Shown here: positions 18,255-26,017 of the stretch, piece by piece
Numbering within the stretch: the stretch's first letter is position 1
Layout: each line of letters starts with the position of its first letter
Assembly: GCA_029561345.1 (NCBI GenBank)
Contig: JAKQJC010000050.1
Coordinates: 1 to 64,000, forward strand
DNA: 64,000 bases
Direction: 5' to 3'
From: Chloroflexota bacterium
GTDB lineage: Bacteria > Chloroflexota > Anaerolineae > Anaerolineales > Anaerolineaceae
Translations under genes and position numbers: made by a program
The notes under the pieces: generated by a model
What the model saw: the letters and a program-made list of their open reading frames with translations, nothing else
What the model was told of the DNA's origin: nothing
Database searches by the model: none

Positions 18255-19967
18255 ATGGAAAGAACCGTTCCCTCCACCGCCTCCGAAGAAATCGAACTCT
18301 ATGTGCGCACGGTTTATTCCCTGCTGCGCGCCACCAGCGAAGTGCAAATCCGCTCCCTCGAGGAGGTGCATGCCAGCATGAATTCCTCGCTGCACCCGGA
18401 AGCCCGCAAAACCGTCATCGACACCTCGGCCCTCATTTACAGCCTGCTGCGTCTGCCCGAATGCATTTTTGACGTGCGCACCGTCATTCTGGGGCAAAGC
18501 TCCACGGTGTTTGCCCAGCATGGTTACGATGTGGAAAGCTGGCAGCCGGTGGTGGCGCGCGCGCGCCGCCGCCGTTGTTTTTTAAGCAGCGACGGCATTC
18601 TGGCCTGCTTCATTGCCAGCCGCTCGGATATTGACGATGTGATGCCCACCCTCACCGCCCTGCAGATCGAATGGAACAAGCTCCATCACCTGCTCAAACG
18701 CCTGCCCGAAGGCGTCCATGTCAGCAATATCGACAGCGATCCCGAAACCCGCCAGGCTGTGCTCGAAACCCTTGAAATTTCCGCTGAAGACCTCGACCGC
18801 CTGCGCACCATCTGGGGCAAGCAGTTCACCAGCAACCTCATCACCATCCAGCACCAGCAGTGCGCTCTGCGCGTGCGCAACCTCAGCAGCTCGCACAGCG
18901 AATATCGCCGCGCCACCTCGCTCTGGTGGGATAACATTCAAAAGCGCTGCCCGCAGATCACCCAGCGTCCCCTCTACATCGTTTCTTCCAACACCCACAG
19001 CCTGGTCAACCTGCTGACTGGTTTTGCCCTGCGCCACCAGGACGAAATGATCACCTTCCTGCACAAGCAGCAGAACACCGCCCTGCTGGCCGAATGGAAC
19101 GACATCATCTCGCGCCAGGTGCCTTCCAGCCAGGAAAACTTCCTCTACTACCTGCTCAAAAAATACCAGCAGTCGCCCGAAGGCGCGCACCTGGTGGAAG
19201 AGCAGAAGCAGGACGAAATTGCCCTCGGCATTCAGCGCATCCCCAGCGAGCATTCCTTTGATATCGACGCCCAGGTAATTGACCTGGCGCGTCTGAACCC
19301 CCATCCTCTGGATCCGCGGCTTTGCAACGGCAAAATGGATTTTTTGCCCCACAGCAATGCCCTCATTCTCAATATCGATTATCCCCTCGGCCTGGCAGCC
19401 TACAACATCCTTTCGGAGATCGCCGAGCACAACGGTTCCATCCTCGGGCTGTACATTATGGGCAAGGCAGCCTCCCTCAACGGCGTGCGCGGTGATGTGC
19501 TGGTACCGAATGTGGTCCACGACGAACACTCGCACAACACCTATCTCTTCCAGAACGCCTTCTCAGCCACTGATGTCAGCCCTTACCTGGTCTACGGCAC
19601 CGTGCTGGATAACCAGAAGTCGGTCACCGTGCTGGGCACCTTCCTGCAAAACGCGCGCATCATGGATGTGGTTTACCGCGAAGGCTACACCGATATTGAA
19701 ATGGAGGCCGGCCCCTATCTCTCCGCGGTCTATGAAATGGTGCGCCCGGTGCGCTACCCCACCAACGAGATCATCAACCTCTACGGCGCCAACCTGGACC
19801 TGGGCGTACTGCACTATGTTTCAGATACCCCGCTCAGCAAAGGCAAAAACCTGGGCGCCGCCACCCTTTCCTATTTTGGCATGGATTCAACCTATGCCAC
19901 CACCCTGGCCATTGCCCGGCGCATTATTGCTCGCGAGCGCCAGCGTTTCTACAACGAAAGGAGATGA
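18255..19967 (+). CDS. DUF6909-like protein with nucleoside-phosphorylase-like C-terminus
   Basis: This 570-residue protein has no transmembrane helix. I believe it belongs to the uncharacterised DUF6909 group. The N-terminal half (about 1-330) is helical and charged. The C-terminal half (about 355-565) contains a pattern that recalls the purine/uridine phosphorylase fold: a Gly-Leu-Tyr-Ile-Met-Gly-Lys-Ala-Ala-Ser-Leu-Asn-Gly segment, then Gly-Asp-Val-Leu-Val-Pro (about 415), and an Asp-Ile-Glu-Met-Glu-Ala-Gly stretch (about 480) similar to the Met-Glu substrate loop. This likeness is my own reading. It lies 3 bases after a DUF84 nucleotide-cleaning enzyme, which would fit a nucleoside-related activity. 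Confidence 0.6.
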   Translation: MERTVPSTASEEIELYVRTVYSLLRATSEVQIRSLEEVHASMNSSLHPEARKTVIDTSALIYSLLRLPECIFDVRTVILGQSSTVFAQHGYDVESWQPVVARARRRRCFLSSDGILACFIASRSDIDDVMPTLTALQIEWNKLHHLLKRLPEGVHVSNIDSDPETRQAVLETLEISAEDLDRLRTIWGKQFTSNLITIQHQQCALRVRNLSSSHSEYRRATSLWWDNIQKRCPQITQRPLYIVSSNTHSLVNLLTGFALRHQDEMITFLHKQQNTALLAEWNDIISRQVPSSQENFLYYLLKKYQQSPEGAHLVEEQKQDEIALGIQRIPSEHSFDIDAQVIDLARLNPHPLDPRLCNGKMDFLPHSNALILNIDYPLGLAAYNILSEIAEHNGSILGLYIMGKAASLNGVRGDVLVPNVVHDEHSHNTYLFQNAFSATDVSPYLVYGTVLDNQKSVTVLGTFLQNARIMDVVYREGYTDIEMEAGPYLSAVYEMVRPVRYPTNEIINLYGANLDLGVLHYVSDTPLSKGKNLGAATLSYFGMDSTYATTLAIARRIIARERQRFYNERR

Positions 19968-19970
19968 GCC

Positions 19971-20588
19971 ATGCGCCTGCGCAAGCTGCTCATCCTCTCC
20001 CTGCCCATCATCATCCTGTCTGCCTGGTATGTGGTCATTCAGGCGCCCATCTGGATGGCGCCCGGACCGCGCGGGGCTTTTGTGGCGGGCGGCGAGGTGT
20101 ATACCTCCTGCCGCGAAGCCGCCCTGCTGGATAAATTTGAAGGCGCGGCCCTGAGCATTGAAGAACCCGCCGCCGTTTCTGCCAGCCAGGCACGCACCAC
20201 CGCCCGCAATGTGATGATGCGCTACCTCGGCATCACCGCCATCACCCACGAAAGCGCGCCTTTCCAGGCCCGCATCAAAAGCAACGGCGCTTCAACCCTG
20301 GTCTGGGTCTACACCGGCATCAGCGACGCCGCCATCTCCACCCCGCTGATGAATGGGGTGACCATGTATGTGGATGCGCAGACCGGCGTGCCGCTCTATA
20401 TGATCTCCGGCATTCAAATTGGCGAACCGCAAACCGGCTGCGAGGCCAACCCCAATCTCCTTTGGGATCAAGCGGGCAACTACCTGAGCTGCGGGCTGCT
20501 CTCCCTCTATGTCCTCGGCCTGGTCATCGCCGGCGTGGTCTGGATCATCCGCCATCCCCTGCCGGACGAAAAAGAAGACCATGATTAA
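19971..20588 (+). CDS. Small two-helix membrane protein, unknown function
   Basis: The 205-residue product has an N-terminal membrane helix (about 7-25), an extracytoplasmic domain (about 30-165) and a second helix near the end (about 175-195), with an acidic tail. The middle has a Val-Asp-Ala-Gln-Thr-Gly-Val-Pro-Leu stretch similar to PepSY-type domains, but the match is too short to assign. Four Cys residues in the outer domain could form disulphides. It begins 3 bases after the DUF6909-like gene and is followed by a hairpin, so it closes that operon. Confidence 0.65.
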   Translation: MRLRKLLILSLPIIILSAWYVVIQAPIWMAPGPRGAFVAGGEVYTSCREAALLDKFEGAALSIEEPAAVSASQARTTARNVMMRYLGITAITHESAPFQARIKSNGASTLVWVYTGISDAAISTPLMNGVTMYVDAQTGVPLYMISGIQIGEPQTGCEANPNLLWDQAGNYLSCGLLSLYVLGLVIAGVVWIIRHPLPDEKEDHD

Positions 20589-20612
20589 TTTGAAATTTCA
20601 ATTCTAAATCGC

Positions 20613-20640
20613 TTGTATTTTGTATGGATTGACGTATAAT
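20613..20640 (+). promoter_or_regulatory. Promoter-like sequence facing a terminator
   Basis: TTGTAT and a perfect TATAAT are 16 bases apart. The predicted start (about 20647) coincides with the beginning of a strong hairpin, so any transcript would be only about 45 bases long. Confidence 0.4.
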
Positions 20641-20646
20641 GAATTT

Positions 20647-20692
20647 GCGAGCGGCCGGATGCCCCCCTCATCCGGTCACTCGCACTTTATTT
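20647..20692 (+). terminator. Terminator after the DUF84 operon
   Basis: GCGAG and GCCGGATG pair with CATCCGGT and CTCGC around a short loop, followed by a T-rich TTTATTT. The hairpin sits between convergent genes and may work in both directions. Confidence 0.65.
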
Positions 20693-20712
20693 AATGCCTG
20701 TCAAAATCAGCG

Positions 20713-21564
20713 CTATTCGCTGTAACCGCACAGGGCAATGGCCTTCGGCCCCGTATGCACGCCCAGCACCGGCGAGACGATGCTTTCAATCAATTCCACC
20801 GGATGGTATTTTTCCTCCACCAGTCTGGCCAGCGCATCTGCCTCTTCATAGGCGGCATTGTGCAGCACGGCAATGCGCATGGGGTGCGTGATATCCACCT
20901 TCTTGAAAAAGGTGTTGATCACCCCTTCAATGGCTTTTTCGCGCGAGCGCGCCGGCATGCCCGGCACCACCTTGCCGGTTTCATGGTTGACCATGATCTG
21001 CGGCTTGAGGTTCAGCAGCGAGCCGATGAAGCGCGTGGCTCCGCCAATGCGTCCGCCCTTGAAAAGATAATCGATGGTGTTGAGGGAAATGACATATACC
21101 AGTTTTTTGCGCACCTCGTTGGCCGCCGCTGCCATGCCTGCCAGCCCGGCCTCGGTTCCTGCCCGCGCCGCCGCCAGCACCTGCCACCCCAGGCTCATGG
21201 AATTGGACAGCGAATCCACCACCTCCACCGGAATGTCAATCAGGTTGGCTGCCTGGCGCGCCGACTGAATGGTGCCGCTCATGGCGCTGCTGATGGTCAC
21301 CACCAGCAGTTCATCCGCGCCATCCGCCTTGGCCTGCTGATAAACCTTCAGAAAATCCTGCGGGGAAGGCTGCGAGGTGGTCGGATAGGTCCGGTCTTTC
21401 TCCAGACGCTCATAAAATGCCTCGGCTTTTAGATCGACCCCATCCAGAAACTGCTCGGTTCCCCAGTTGATGAACAGCGGCACCAGGTAAATATGATAAC
21501 GCTGGCGGTAGGCCTCCGGCAGGTCGCAGGTGCTGTCGGTGATGATGGCAATATTTTTTGGCAT
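20713..21564 (-). CDS. DegV family fatty-acid-binding protein
   Basis: The start is the ATG at 21564 (AGAGGAG upstream), giving 283 residues. The N-terminus Ile-Ala-Ile-Ile-Thr-Asp-Ser-Thr-Cys-Asp-Leu-Pro is the family hallmark. A Thr-Thr-Ser-Gln-Pro-Ser-Pro motif (about 63-69), the Ser-Ser-Ala-Met-Ser-Gly-Thr stretch (about 93), and Lys-Gly-Gly-Arg-Ile (about 170) form the fatty-acid pocket. DegV/FakB proteins present a fatty acid to the FakA kinase for phosphorylation and entry into phospholipid synthesis. FakA is not in the window. The gene starts 5 bases after the stop of the upstream dehydrogenase and is probably cotranscribed with it. Confidence 0.9.
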   Translation of the reverse strand: MPKNIAIITDSTCDLPEAYRQRYHIYLVPLFINWGTEQFLDGVDLKAEAFYERLEKDRTYPTTSQPSPQDFLKVYQQAKADGADELLVVTISSAMSGTIQSARQAANLIDIPVEVVDSLSNSMSLGWQVLAAARAGTEAGLAGMAAAANEVRKKLVYVISLNTIDYLFKGGRIGGATRFIGSLLNLKPQIMVNHETGKVVPGMPARSREKAIEGVINTFFKKVDITHPMRIAVLHNAAYEEADALARLVEEKYHPVELIESIVSPVLGVHTGPKAIALCGYSE

Positions 21565-21569
21565 AAAAT

Positions 21570-22574
21570 TCAAGCTCCTCTTAGGGTGGATTTGATGGAA
21601 TGGCGGTGTTCCAGCCACCAGGCCACGGTGTCTTTCAATGTATCATAAATGGGCCGCCGCCGGTACCCCAGCTCTCTTTCGGCTTTCTGGCTGCTGATGT
21701 TGGAATTGCTTTGCAGAGTTTCCATTGAATAGCGGGTGAAAAGCGGGCGTGTGCGCGCCATGCGGTAATACAGAGCGGTCAGCGGCGTCACCATCATCAC
21801 CAGTCCCAGCGGCAGAATAATTTTGGGAGAATGCAGGCCGGCAAATTCCTGCACCTTGTCGCGAAAATGCGAAATTTCAATTTGCGTGCCCGAAAGGATG
21901 TACACTTCCCCCTTGCCGCCCTTCTCGGCCGCCAGGATATGCCCCTCTGCCACATCCCGCACATCCACAAAGTCATATTTTCCCCGCACCAGCCAGCTCA
22001 ACTGGCGGGTCATCCAGCTCAACACCAACTCCCCCATCTCTGAGCGCCGGAAATCGAAAGGTCCAATCACCCCGGTCGGGCAAACGATCACCGCATCCTG
22101 CCCTGCCTCGGCCGCTTTCTTCACGGCCTCCGAAGCCAGGGCCTTGGTCACATCATAGGTACCGGCGGTGTTGTGGGTGTCAAACGGAATGCGTTCATCC
22201 ACCACCACCCCTTTTGGCGGACGCCCCAGCGCGTGGATGGAGCTGGTGTAGACAAGCCTTTTCACCCCGGCCTTTTGGGCCGCCTTCAGCACATTTTTGG
22301 TGCCTTCCACATTCACCTGGTGCATCACCGCCTCTTTTCCCGGAGCGATATTCACCAGGCCGGCCATGTGGAAGACCTTTTCTGCGCCTTTGAAGGCTTT
22401 ATCCAGGGAATCCGGATCCAGCACGTTGCCTGTCACCGTTTCCACATGCACCCCCTGCAGGGCCTTGCAGTCTTCTCCCGGCAGCACCATGGCCTTCACA
22501 GCCGCCCCGCGGCTCACCAGGGTGCGCACCAGCACGTTTCCCAAATGTCCCGTCGCGCCAGTCACCACAATCAT
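21570..22574 (-). CDS. NAD-dependent epimerase/dehydratase-type SDR (dihydroflavonol reductase-like)
   Basis: The 334-residue protein is an extended short-chain dehydrogenase. It has Thr-Gly-Ala-Thr-Gly-His-Leu-Gly at 5-12 for NAD(P), Tyr-Thr-Ser-Ser at about 110 with the catalytic Ser, and Tyr-Asp-Val-Thr-Lys at about 140 as the YxxxK pair. The C-terminal third (about 250-330) matches the substrate domain of hydroxysteroid and dihydroflavonol reductase-like members. The substrate is unknown. It overlaps the upstream TetR gene by 4 bases and precedes DegV, so the three likely form one operon, and TetR may control it. Confidence 0.85.
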   Translation of the reverse strand: MIVVTGATGHLGNVLVRTLVSRGAAVKAMVLPGEDCKALQGVHVETVTGNVLDPDSLDKAFKGAEKVFHMAGLVNIAPGKEAVMHQVNVEGTKNVLKAAQKAGVKRLVYTSSIHALGRPPKGVVVDERIPFDTHNTAGTYDVTKALASEAVKKAAEAGQDAVIVCPTGVIGPFDFRRSEMGELVLSWMTRQLSWLVRGKYDFVDVRDVAEGHILAAEKGGKGEVYILSGTQIEISHFRDKVQEFAGLHSPKIILPLGLVMMVTPLTALYYRMARTRPLFTRYSMETLQSNSNISSQKAERELGYRRRPIYDTLKDTVAWWLEHRHSIKSTLRGA

Positions 22575-23170
22575 TCCGGCCTCCTTCTCCAGCCATTTAA
22601 CAATAATTGGACGCTTTCTTTCAGCACGTCATCCCAAACGGCGCCTTCAGGATCAAAGAACGCCTGGAAAAACAGGCCCACCGCCAGGGCCACCAGTTCG
22701 CGCGCCGCCGCATCCGGGTCCAGGCCCGGGTCCAGCGATCCTTCGGCAATGCCCCGGCGGATGATGCCTTCAAATTTTTCCTGGTAACGGCGGTAAGGCG
22801 AAACCGCTGCCTGCCAGACCAGGGGATTATGAATGGACTGCGACCAGAATTCCAGGAACATCGGAAAGCTCGACTCGCTTTTCCGGAAAATCATCCCGCT
22901 CATCGCGGCCACATCCAGCAGACCCTGCGGCACATTGGTGGATTGATCCAGAATCAGGCTCATGCCCGCGTCCAGGCTGGCCAGCCAGCGTTCCATCAGT
23001 TCCATAAACAGGTCATGCTTGGTGGGAAAATGGTGAAAAAAGGCGCCTTTGCTGATTTCAGCGCCCGCGCAAATTTCCGCCACGCTGGTGGCGTCGTAGC
23101 CCTGGCTGGCGAACAGCTTTTCGGCTGTATCCATGATGGCTGCACGGGTTTTCTCACTTCTAAGCTGCAT
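22571..23170 (-). CDS. TetR family transcriptional regulator
   Basis: The 199-residue protein starts best at the ATG at 23170, where GGAG lies 6 bases upstream; an ATG at 23176 has the GGAG only one base away. The N-terminal TetR helix-turn-helix (about 5-52) includes Thr-Ser-Val-Ala-Glu-Ile-Cys and Lys-Gly-Ala-Phe-Phe-His-His-Phe. The rest is a helical ligand domain with a TetR_C-type fold. A 14-base palindrome lies just upstream of the gene. The ligand could be a fatty acid or lipid, given the cotranscribed SDR and DegV, but this is inference. Confidence 0.88.
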   Translation of the reverse strand: MQLRSEKTRAAIMDTAEKLFASQGYDATSVAEICAGAEISKGAFFHHFPTKHDLFMELMERWLASLDAGMSLILDQSTNVPQGLLDVAAMSGMIFRKSESSFPMFLEFWSQSIHNPLVWQAAVSPYRRYQEKFEGIIRRGIAEGSLDPGLDPDAAARELVALAVGLFFQAFFDPEGAVWDDVLKESVQLLLNGWRRRPE

Positions 23171-23188
23171 TTTCATCTCCAGTAAAAA

Positions 23189-23202
23189 ACCGACCAGTCG
23201 GT
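23189..23202. promoter_or_regulatory. TetR-type operator
   Basis: ACCGACCAGTCGGT is a near-perfect palindrome of the form commonly bound by TetR regulators, 19 bases before the TetR start codon. It fits autoregulation. Confidence 0.65.
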
Positions 23203-23299
23203 ATGTTTCAATTTTATCATGCCCTTTTCACCCTGTCAATCCTTTTTTTTCATCCAGCCAGGCAGTCCCATTGCGGGGCAATCCGCTCTCAATTTGGAT

Positions 23300-23305
23300 T
23301 ATAAT
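23300..23305 (+). promoter_or_regulatory. -10 box for a leaderless uridine kinase mRNA
   Basis: A perfect TATAAT ends 7 bases before the ATG at 23313. No Shine-Dalgarno is present, and a matching -35 is not evident. Confidence 0.45.
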
Positions 23306-23312
23306 TATCTCT

Positions 23313-23960
23313 ATGGATTCATCTAATTCCCCCCTCGTCATTGGAATCGCCGGCGGCTCCGGCTCGGGCAAAACCACCGTCGCCAATGTGGTTTTACGCC
23401 GGGTCGGCAAAGACCGGATCGCCTATCTGCCTCACGACGCTTATTACCGCGAACAATCGCACCTGCCCTACGAAGAGCGCATCAAGGTCAATTACGATCA
23501 CCCCAACTCCCTTGAAACCGAATTGATGGTCCAGCATATTCAGGCCCTCAAGCGCTGGGAGCCGGTGGAGGTGCCGGTCTATGACTTCACCGTGCACAGC
23601 CGTAAAAAGGAAACCATCCATGTCGAACCGCAAAAGGTGGTGCTGGTGGAAGGCATCCTCATTTTTGCCGAGCCCGAGCTGATCAAGCTCTTCGATGTGA
23701 AAATTTTCGTGGATACCGATTCCGACCTGCGCTTTATCCGCCGCCTGCAGCGCGATATCACCGAACGCGGCCGCTCCACCGAATCGGTGATCAAGCAGTA
23801 CCTCGAAACCGTGCGCCCCATGCACCTCGAATTTGTCGAGCCCTCCAAACGCAACGCCGATGTCATCATCCCTGAAGGCGGACTCAACACCGTCGCCCTG
23901 GATATGGTCACCGCCCGCGTTGAAGAACTGCTGCTCGTAAACAGACCTGATGAGCCCTAA
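23313..23960 (+). CDS. udk: Uridine kinase
   Basis: Uridine/cytidine kinase phosphorylates the nucleosides to UMP and CMP with ATP or GTP in pyrimidine salvage. The 215-residue product begins MDSSNSPLVIGIAGGSGSGK; Gly-Gly-Ser-Gly-Ser-Gly-Lys-Thr-Thr is the P-loop (about 13-21). The stretches Asp-Ala-Tyr-Tyr-Arg and Tyr-Asp-Phe-Thr-Val-His-Ser-Arg and the Arg-Arg-Leu-Gln-Arg-Asp lid fit the family. An open frame extends upstream to 23133 but overlaps the TetR operator; a TATAAT lies 7 bases before this ATG. The next gene overlaps by 11 bases. Confidence 0.92.
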   Translation: MDSSNSPLVIGIAGGSGSGKTTVANVVLRRVGKDRIAYLPHDAYYREQSHLPYEERIKVNYDHPNSLETELMVQHIQALKRWEPVEVPVYDFTVHSRKKETIHVEPQKVVLVEGILIFAEPELIKLFDVKIFVDTDSDLRFIRRLQRDITERGRSTESVIKQYLETVRPMHLEFVEPSKRNADVIIPEGGLNTVALDMVTARVEELLLVNRPDEP

Positions 23961-24489
23961 AACCCGCCTCACGCTCCTGCGCATCTTCATTATTATTGGC
24001 GTTGTTGCCCTGACCATTTTTCTCATCAGCATCCGCGATCAGATCAAGCAGCTAGAAGGTTACGGCTACCCCGGCATTTTTCTGGTCTCCATGCTGGCCA
24101 CCTCCACGGTGATTGTGCCGCTGCCCGGCGTTCTGCTCACCTCCATGCTGGGCATGGCCGGTTTCAACCCCCTGCTGCTGGCCGTTTGCGCCGGGGCCGG
24201 GGCCGCCCTCGGTGAAATGACCGGCTACATGGTCGGCTTCAGCGGCCAGGGCGTGGTTGAGCGTTCCAAATTTTACGACCGCGTGCTCAAATGGATGGAA
24301 AAATACGGCAGCATCACCATTCTGGTGCTGGCGGTCATTCCCAACCCGGCTTTCGACATTGTCGGCATGGTGGCCGGGGTGATGAAGATGCCCATCCCGC
24401 GCTTTTTGCTGTTCTGCGCCGCCGGCGAAATCATCAAATACCTGATTTTTGCCCTGGCCGGATCAGGCCTCGCCACCTATATCAAGTAA
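23950..24489 (+). CDS. DedA/VTT-domain membrane protein (YqaA-like)
   Basis: The 179-residue protein has a basic N-terminus, a helix at about 10-27, and the VTT (SNARE-associated) core with Pro-Leu-Pro-Gly and Ala-Ala-Leu-Gly-Glu-Met-Thr-Gly-Tyr re-entrant segments (about 55-110) and further helices to the end. DedA-family proteins flip lipids such as undecaprenyl phosphate or phosphatidylethanolamine. It overlaps the end of udk by 11 bases, which suggests translational coupling, though a functional link is not obvious. Confidence 0.8.
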   Translation: MSPKTRLTLLRIFIIIGVVALTIFLISIRDQIKQLEGYGYPGIFLVSMLATSTVIVPLPGVLLTSMLGMAGFNPLLLAVCAGAGAALGEMTGYMVGFSGQGVVERSKFYDRVLKWMEKYGSITILVLAVIPNPAFDIVGMVAGVMKMPIPRFLLFCAAGEIIKYLIFALAGSGLATYIK

Positions 24490-24570
24490 TTGCGCCATCT
24501 TCCGGGCGGGCGCCTGCACCGGCCGCCCGCCCTGCCAGCCAATCCCCATACTGAATCAGGAAAGGACCAT

Positions 24571-25926
24571 ATGACCATCGCATCCATCGACTCATACCTT
24601 GAAGAGCATCTCGATGAGAGCATTGCCGAGCTTTCTGAACTCTGCGCCCAGCCCAGCATCAGCGCCCGCAACGAAGGCCTGCTGGAATGCGCTGAAATGG
24701 TGCGCGCCATGCTCGACCAGCGCGGCTTCACCACTGCCATCTTTGCCACCCAGGGCGCGCCGGTGGTTTTTGGCGAGCGCAAGGGCCGCAGCGACAAAAC
24801 CCTCATCTTCTATAATCACTACGATGTGCAGCCCCCGGAACCCCTGGAGCTGTGGGAAACCCCGCCCTTTGAACCCACCCTGCGTGACGGCAAGCTGTTT
24901 GCCCGCGGCGTTTCAGACGACAAGGGCCACCTGCTCAGCCGCCTCTTCGCCATCGACGCCCTGCTGGCCACCGAAGGCGAGCTGCCCTGCACGGTGAAAT
25001 TCGTCATTGAAGGCGAAGAAGAAACCAGCAGCAAAAACCTCGAAGCCTTTGTGCGCGATCATGCCGCCCTGCTGGCCGGCGACGCCTGCATCTGGGAGTT
25101 CGGCGGCGTGGACCACAACGATGACCCGGTGGAATACCTGGGCCTGCGCGGCATCTGCTATGTGGAATTGAGCGTGGAAACCGCCAACCAGGATGTTCAT
25201 TCCGGCCTGGGCGGCTCCATCTTCCCCAATGCCGCCTGGCGCCTGGTTTGGGCTTTGAACAGCCTCAAAGGCCCCGATGAGACCATCCGCATCCCCGGTT
25301 TTTACGACAAAGTGGCCCCCATCACCCCGCGCACCCGCGAGCTGGTGGCCGCCCTGCCCGAAGTGGCGGAGGTGTACCGCCAGACCTACGGCCTCGATCA
25401 TTTCCTCAAAGGCCTCACCGGTGGGGTTGACCTGCAAATTGAAAGCGCCCATGTGCCCACCTGCACCATCTGCGGCCTCACCAGCGGCTATCAGGGCGCC
25501 GGCTCCAAAACCGTGCTGCCGGCCCGCGCCAGCGCCAAGGTGGATTTCCGCCTCGTCCCCCACCAGGACCCGGCTGAAATTCGCGCCCTGCTGCGCGCCC
25601 ACCTCGATGCCCAGGGCTTCAGCGATGTGATGATCACCGATTTGGGCGGCAACCCGGCTTGCGTCACCGATCCCGATGACCCCTTTATCAAAATCGTCAC
25701 CTCAACTGCGGCTGAGGTATACGGCCGGCCCATGCACATCATCCCCATGAGCGGCGGCTCGGGCCCCAACTTCATGTTCAACAAATACCTGAATGTGCCC
25801 ATCGCCACCTCCGGCGTGGGCGACCCCAATTCCCTGGCTCATGCCCCCAACGAAAACATGCGCCTCGATCTGTACCTGCTGGGCGCCCGGCACATCGCCC
25901 ACATCCTCAAGGCCTTTGGCGCGTAA
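24571..25926 (+). CDS. M20 family metallopeptidase (dipeptidase)
   Basis: The 451-residue enzyme starts at 24571 after GGAAAGGA. Zinc-ligand motifs of the M20 family are clear: His-Tyr-Asp in Phe-Tyr-Asn-His-Tyr-Asp-Val (about 90), Asp-Asp-Lys-Gly in Arg-Gly-Val-Ser-Asp-Asp-Lys-Gly-His (about 120), the Glu-Gly-Glu-Glu-Glu catalytic-base stretch (about 150), and the late Ser-Leu-Ala-His-Ala-Pro-Asn-Glu His ligand (about 430). The lid domain for dimerisation lies at about 200-370. These enzymes cleave dipeptides or short peptides in the cytoplasm. It ends in a strong terminator shared with the convergent membrane gene. Confidence 0.9.
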   Translation: MTIASIDSYLEEHLDESIAELSELCAQPSISARNEGLLECAEMVRAMLDQRGFTTAIFATQGAPVVFGERKGRSDKTLIFYNHYDVQPPEPLELWETPPFEPTLRDGKLFARGVSDDKGHLLSRLFAIDALLATEGELPCTVKFVIEGEEETSSKNLEAFVRDHAALLAGDACIWEFGGVDHNDDPVEYLGLRGICYVELSVETANQDVHSGLGGSIFPNAAWRLVWALNSLKGPDETIRIPGFYDKVAPITPRTRELVAALPEVAEVYRQTYGLDHFLKGLTGGVDLQIESAHVPTCTICGLTSGYQGAGSKTVLPARASAKVDFRLVPHQDPAEIRALLRAHLDAQGFSDVMITDLGGNPACVTDPDDPFIKIVTSTAAEVYGRPMHIIPMSGGSGPNFMFNKYLNVPIATSGVGDPNSLAHAPNENMRLDLYLLGARHIAHILKAFGA

Positions 25927-25958
25927 ATCGCCGCCAGCGAAAAAGAACCAATATTGAA

Positions 25959-25994
25959 AACTGAGCTGCCCTTACTTAACGGGGCAGCTCAGTT
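25959..25994. terminator. Bidirectional terminator between convergent genes
   Basis: A 13-base-pair stem (AACTGAGCTGCCC with GGGCAGCTCAGTT) lies between the M20 gene (plus) and the DUF4129 gene (minus), with T-rich sequence on the plus side and A-rich sequence on the other. Confidence 0.75.
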
Positions 25995-26017
25995 ATTGAC
26001 TTAATTTCTCATTGCTG

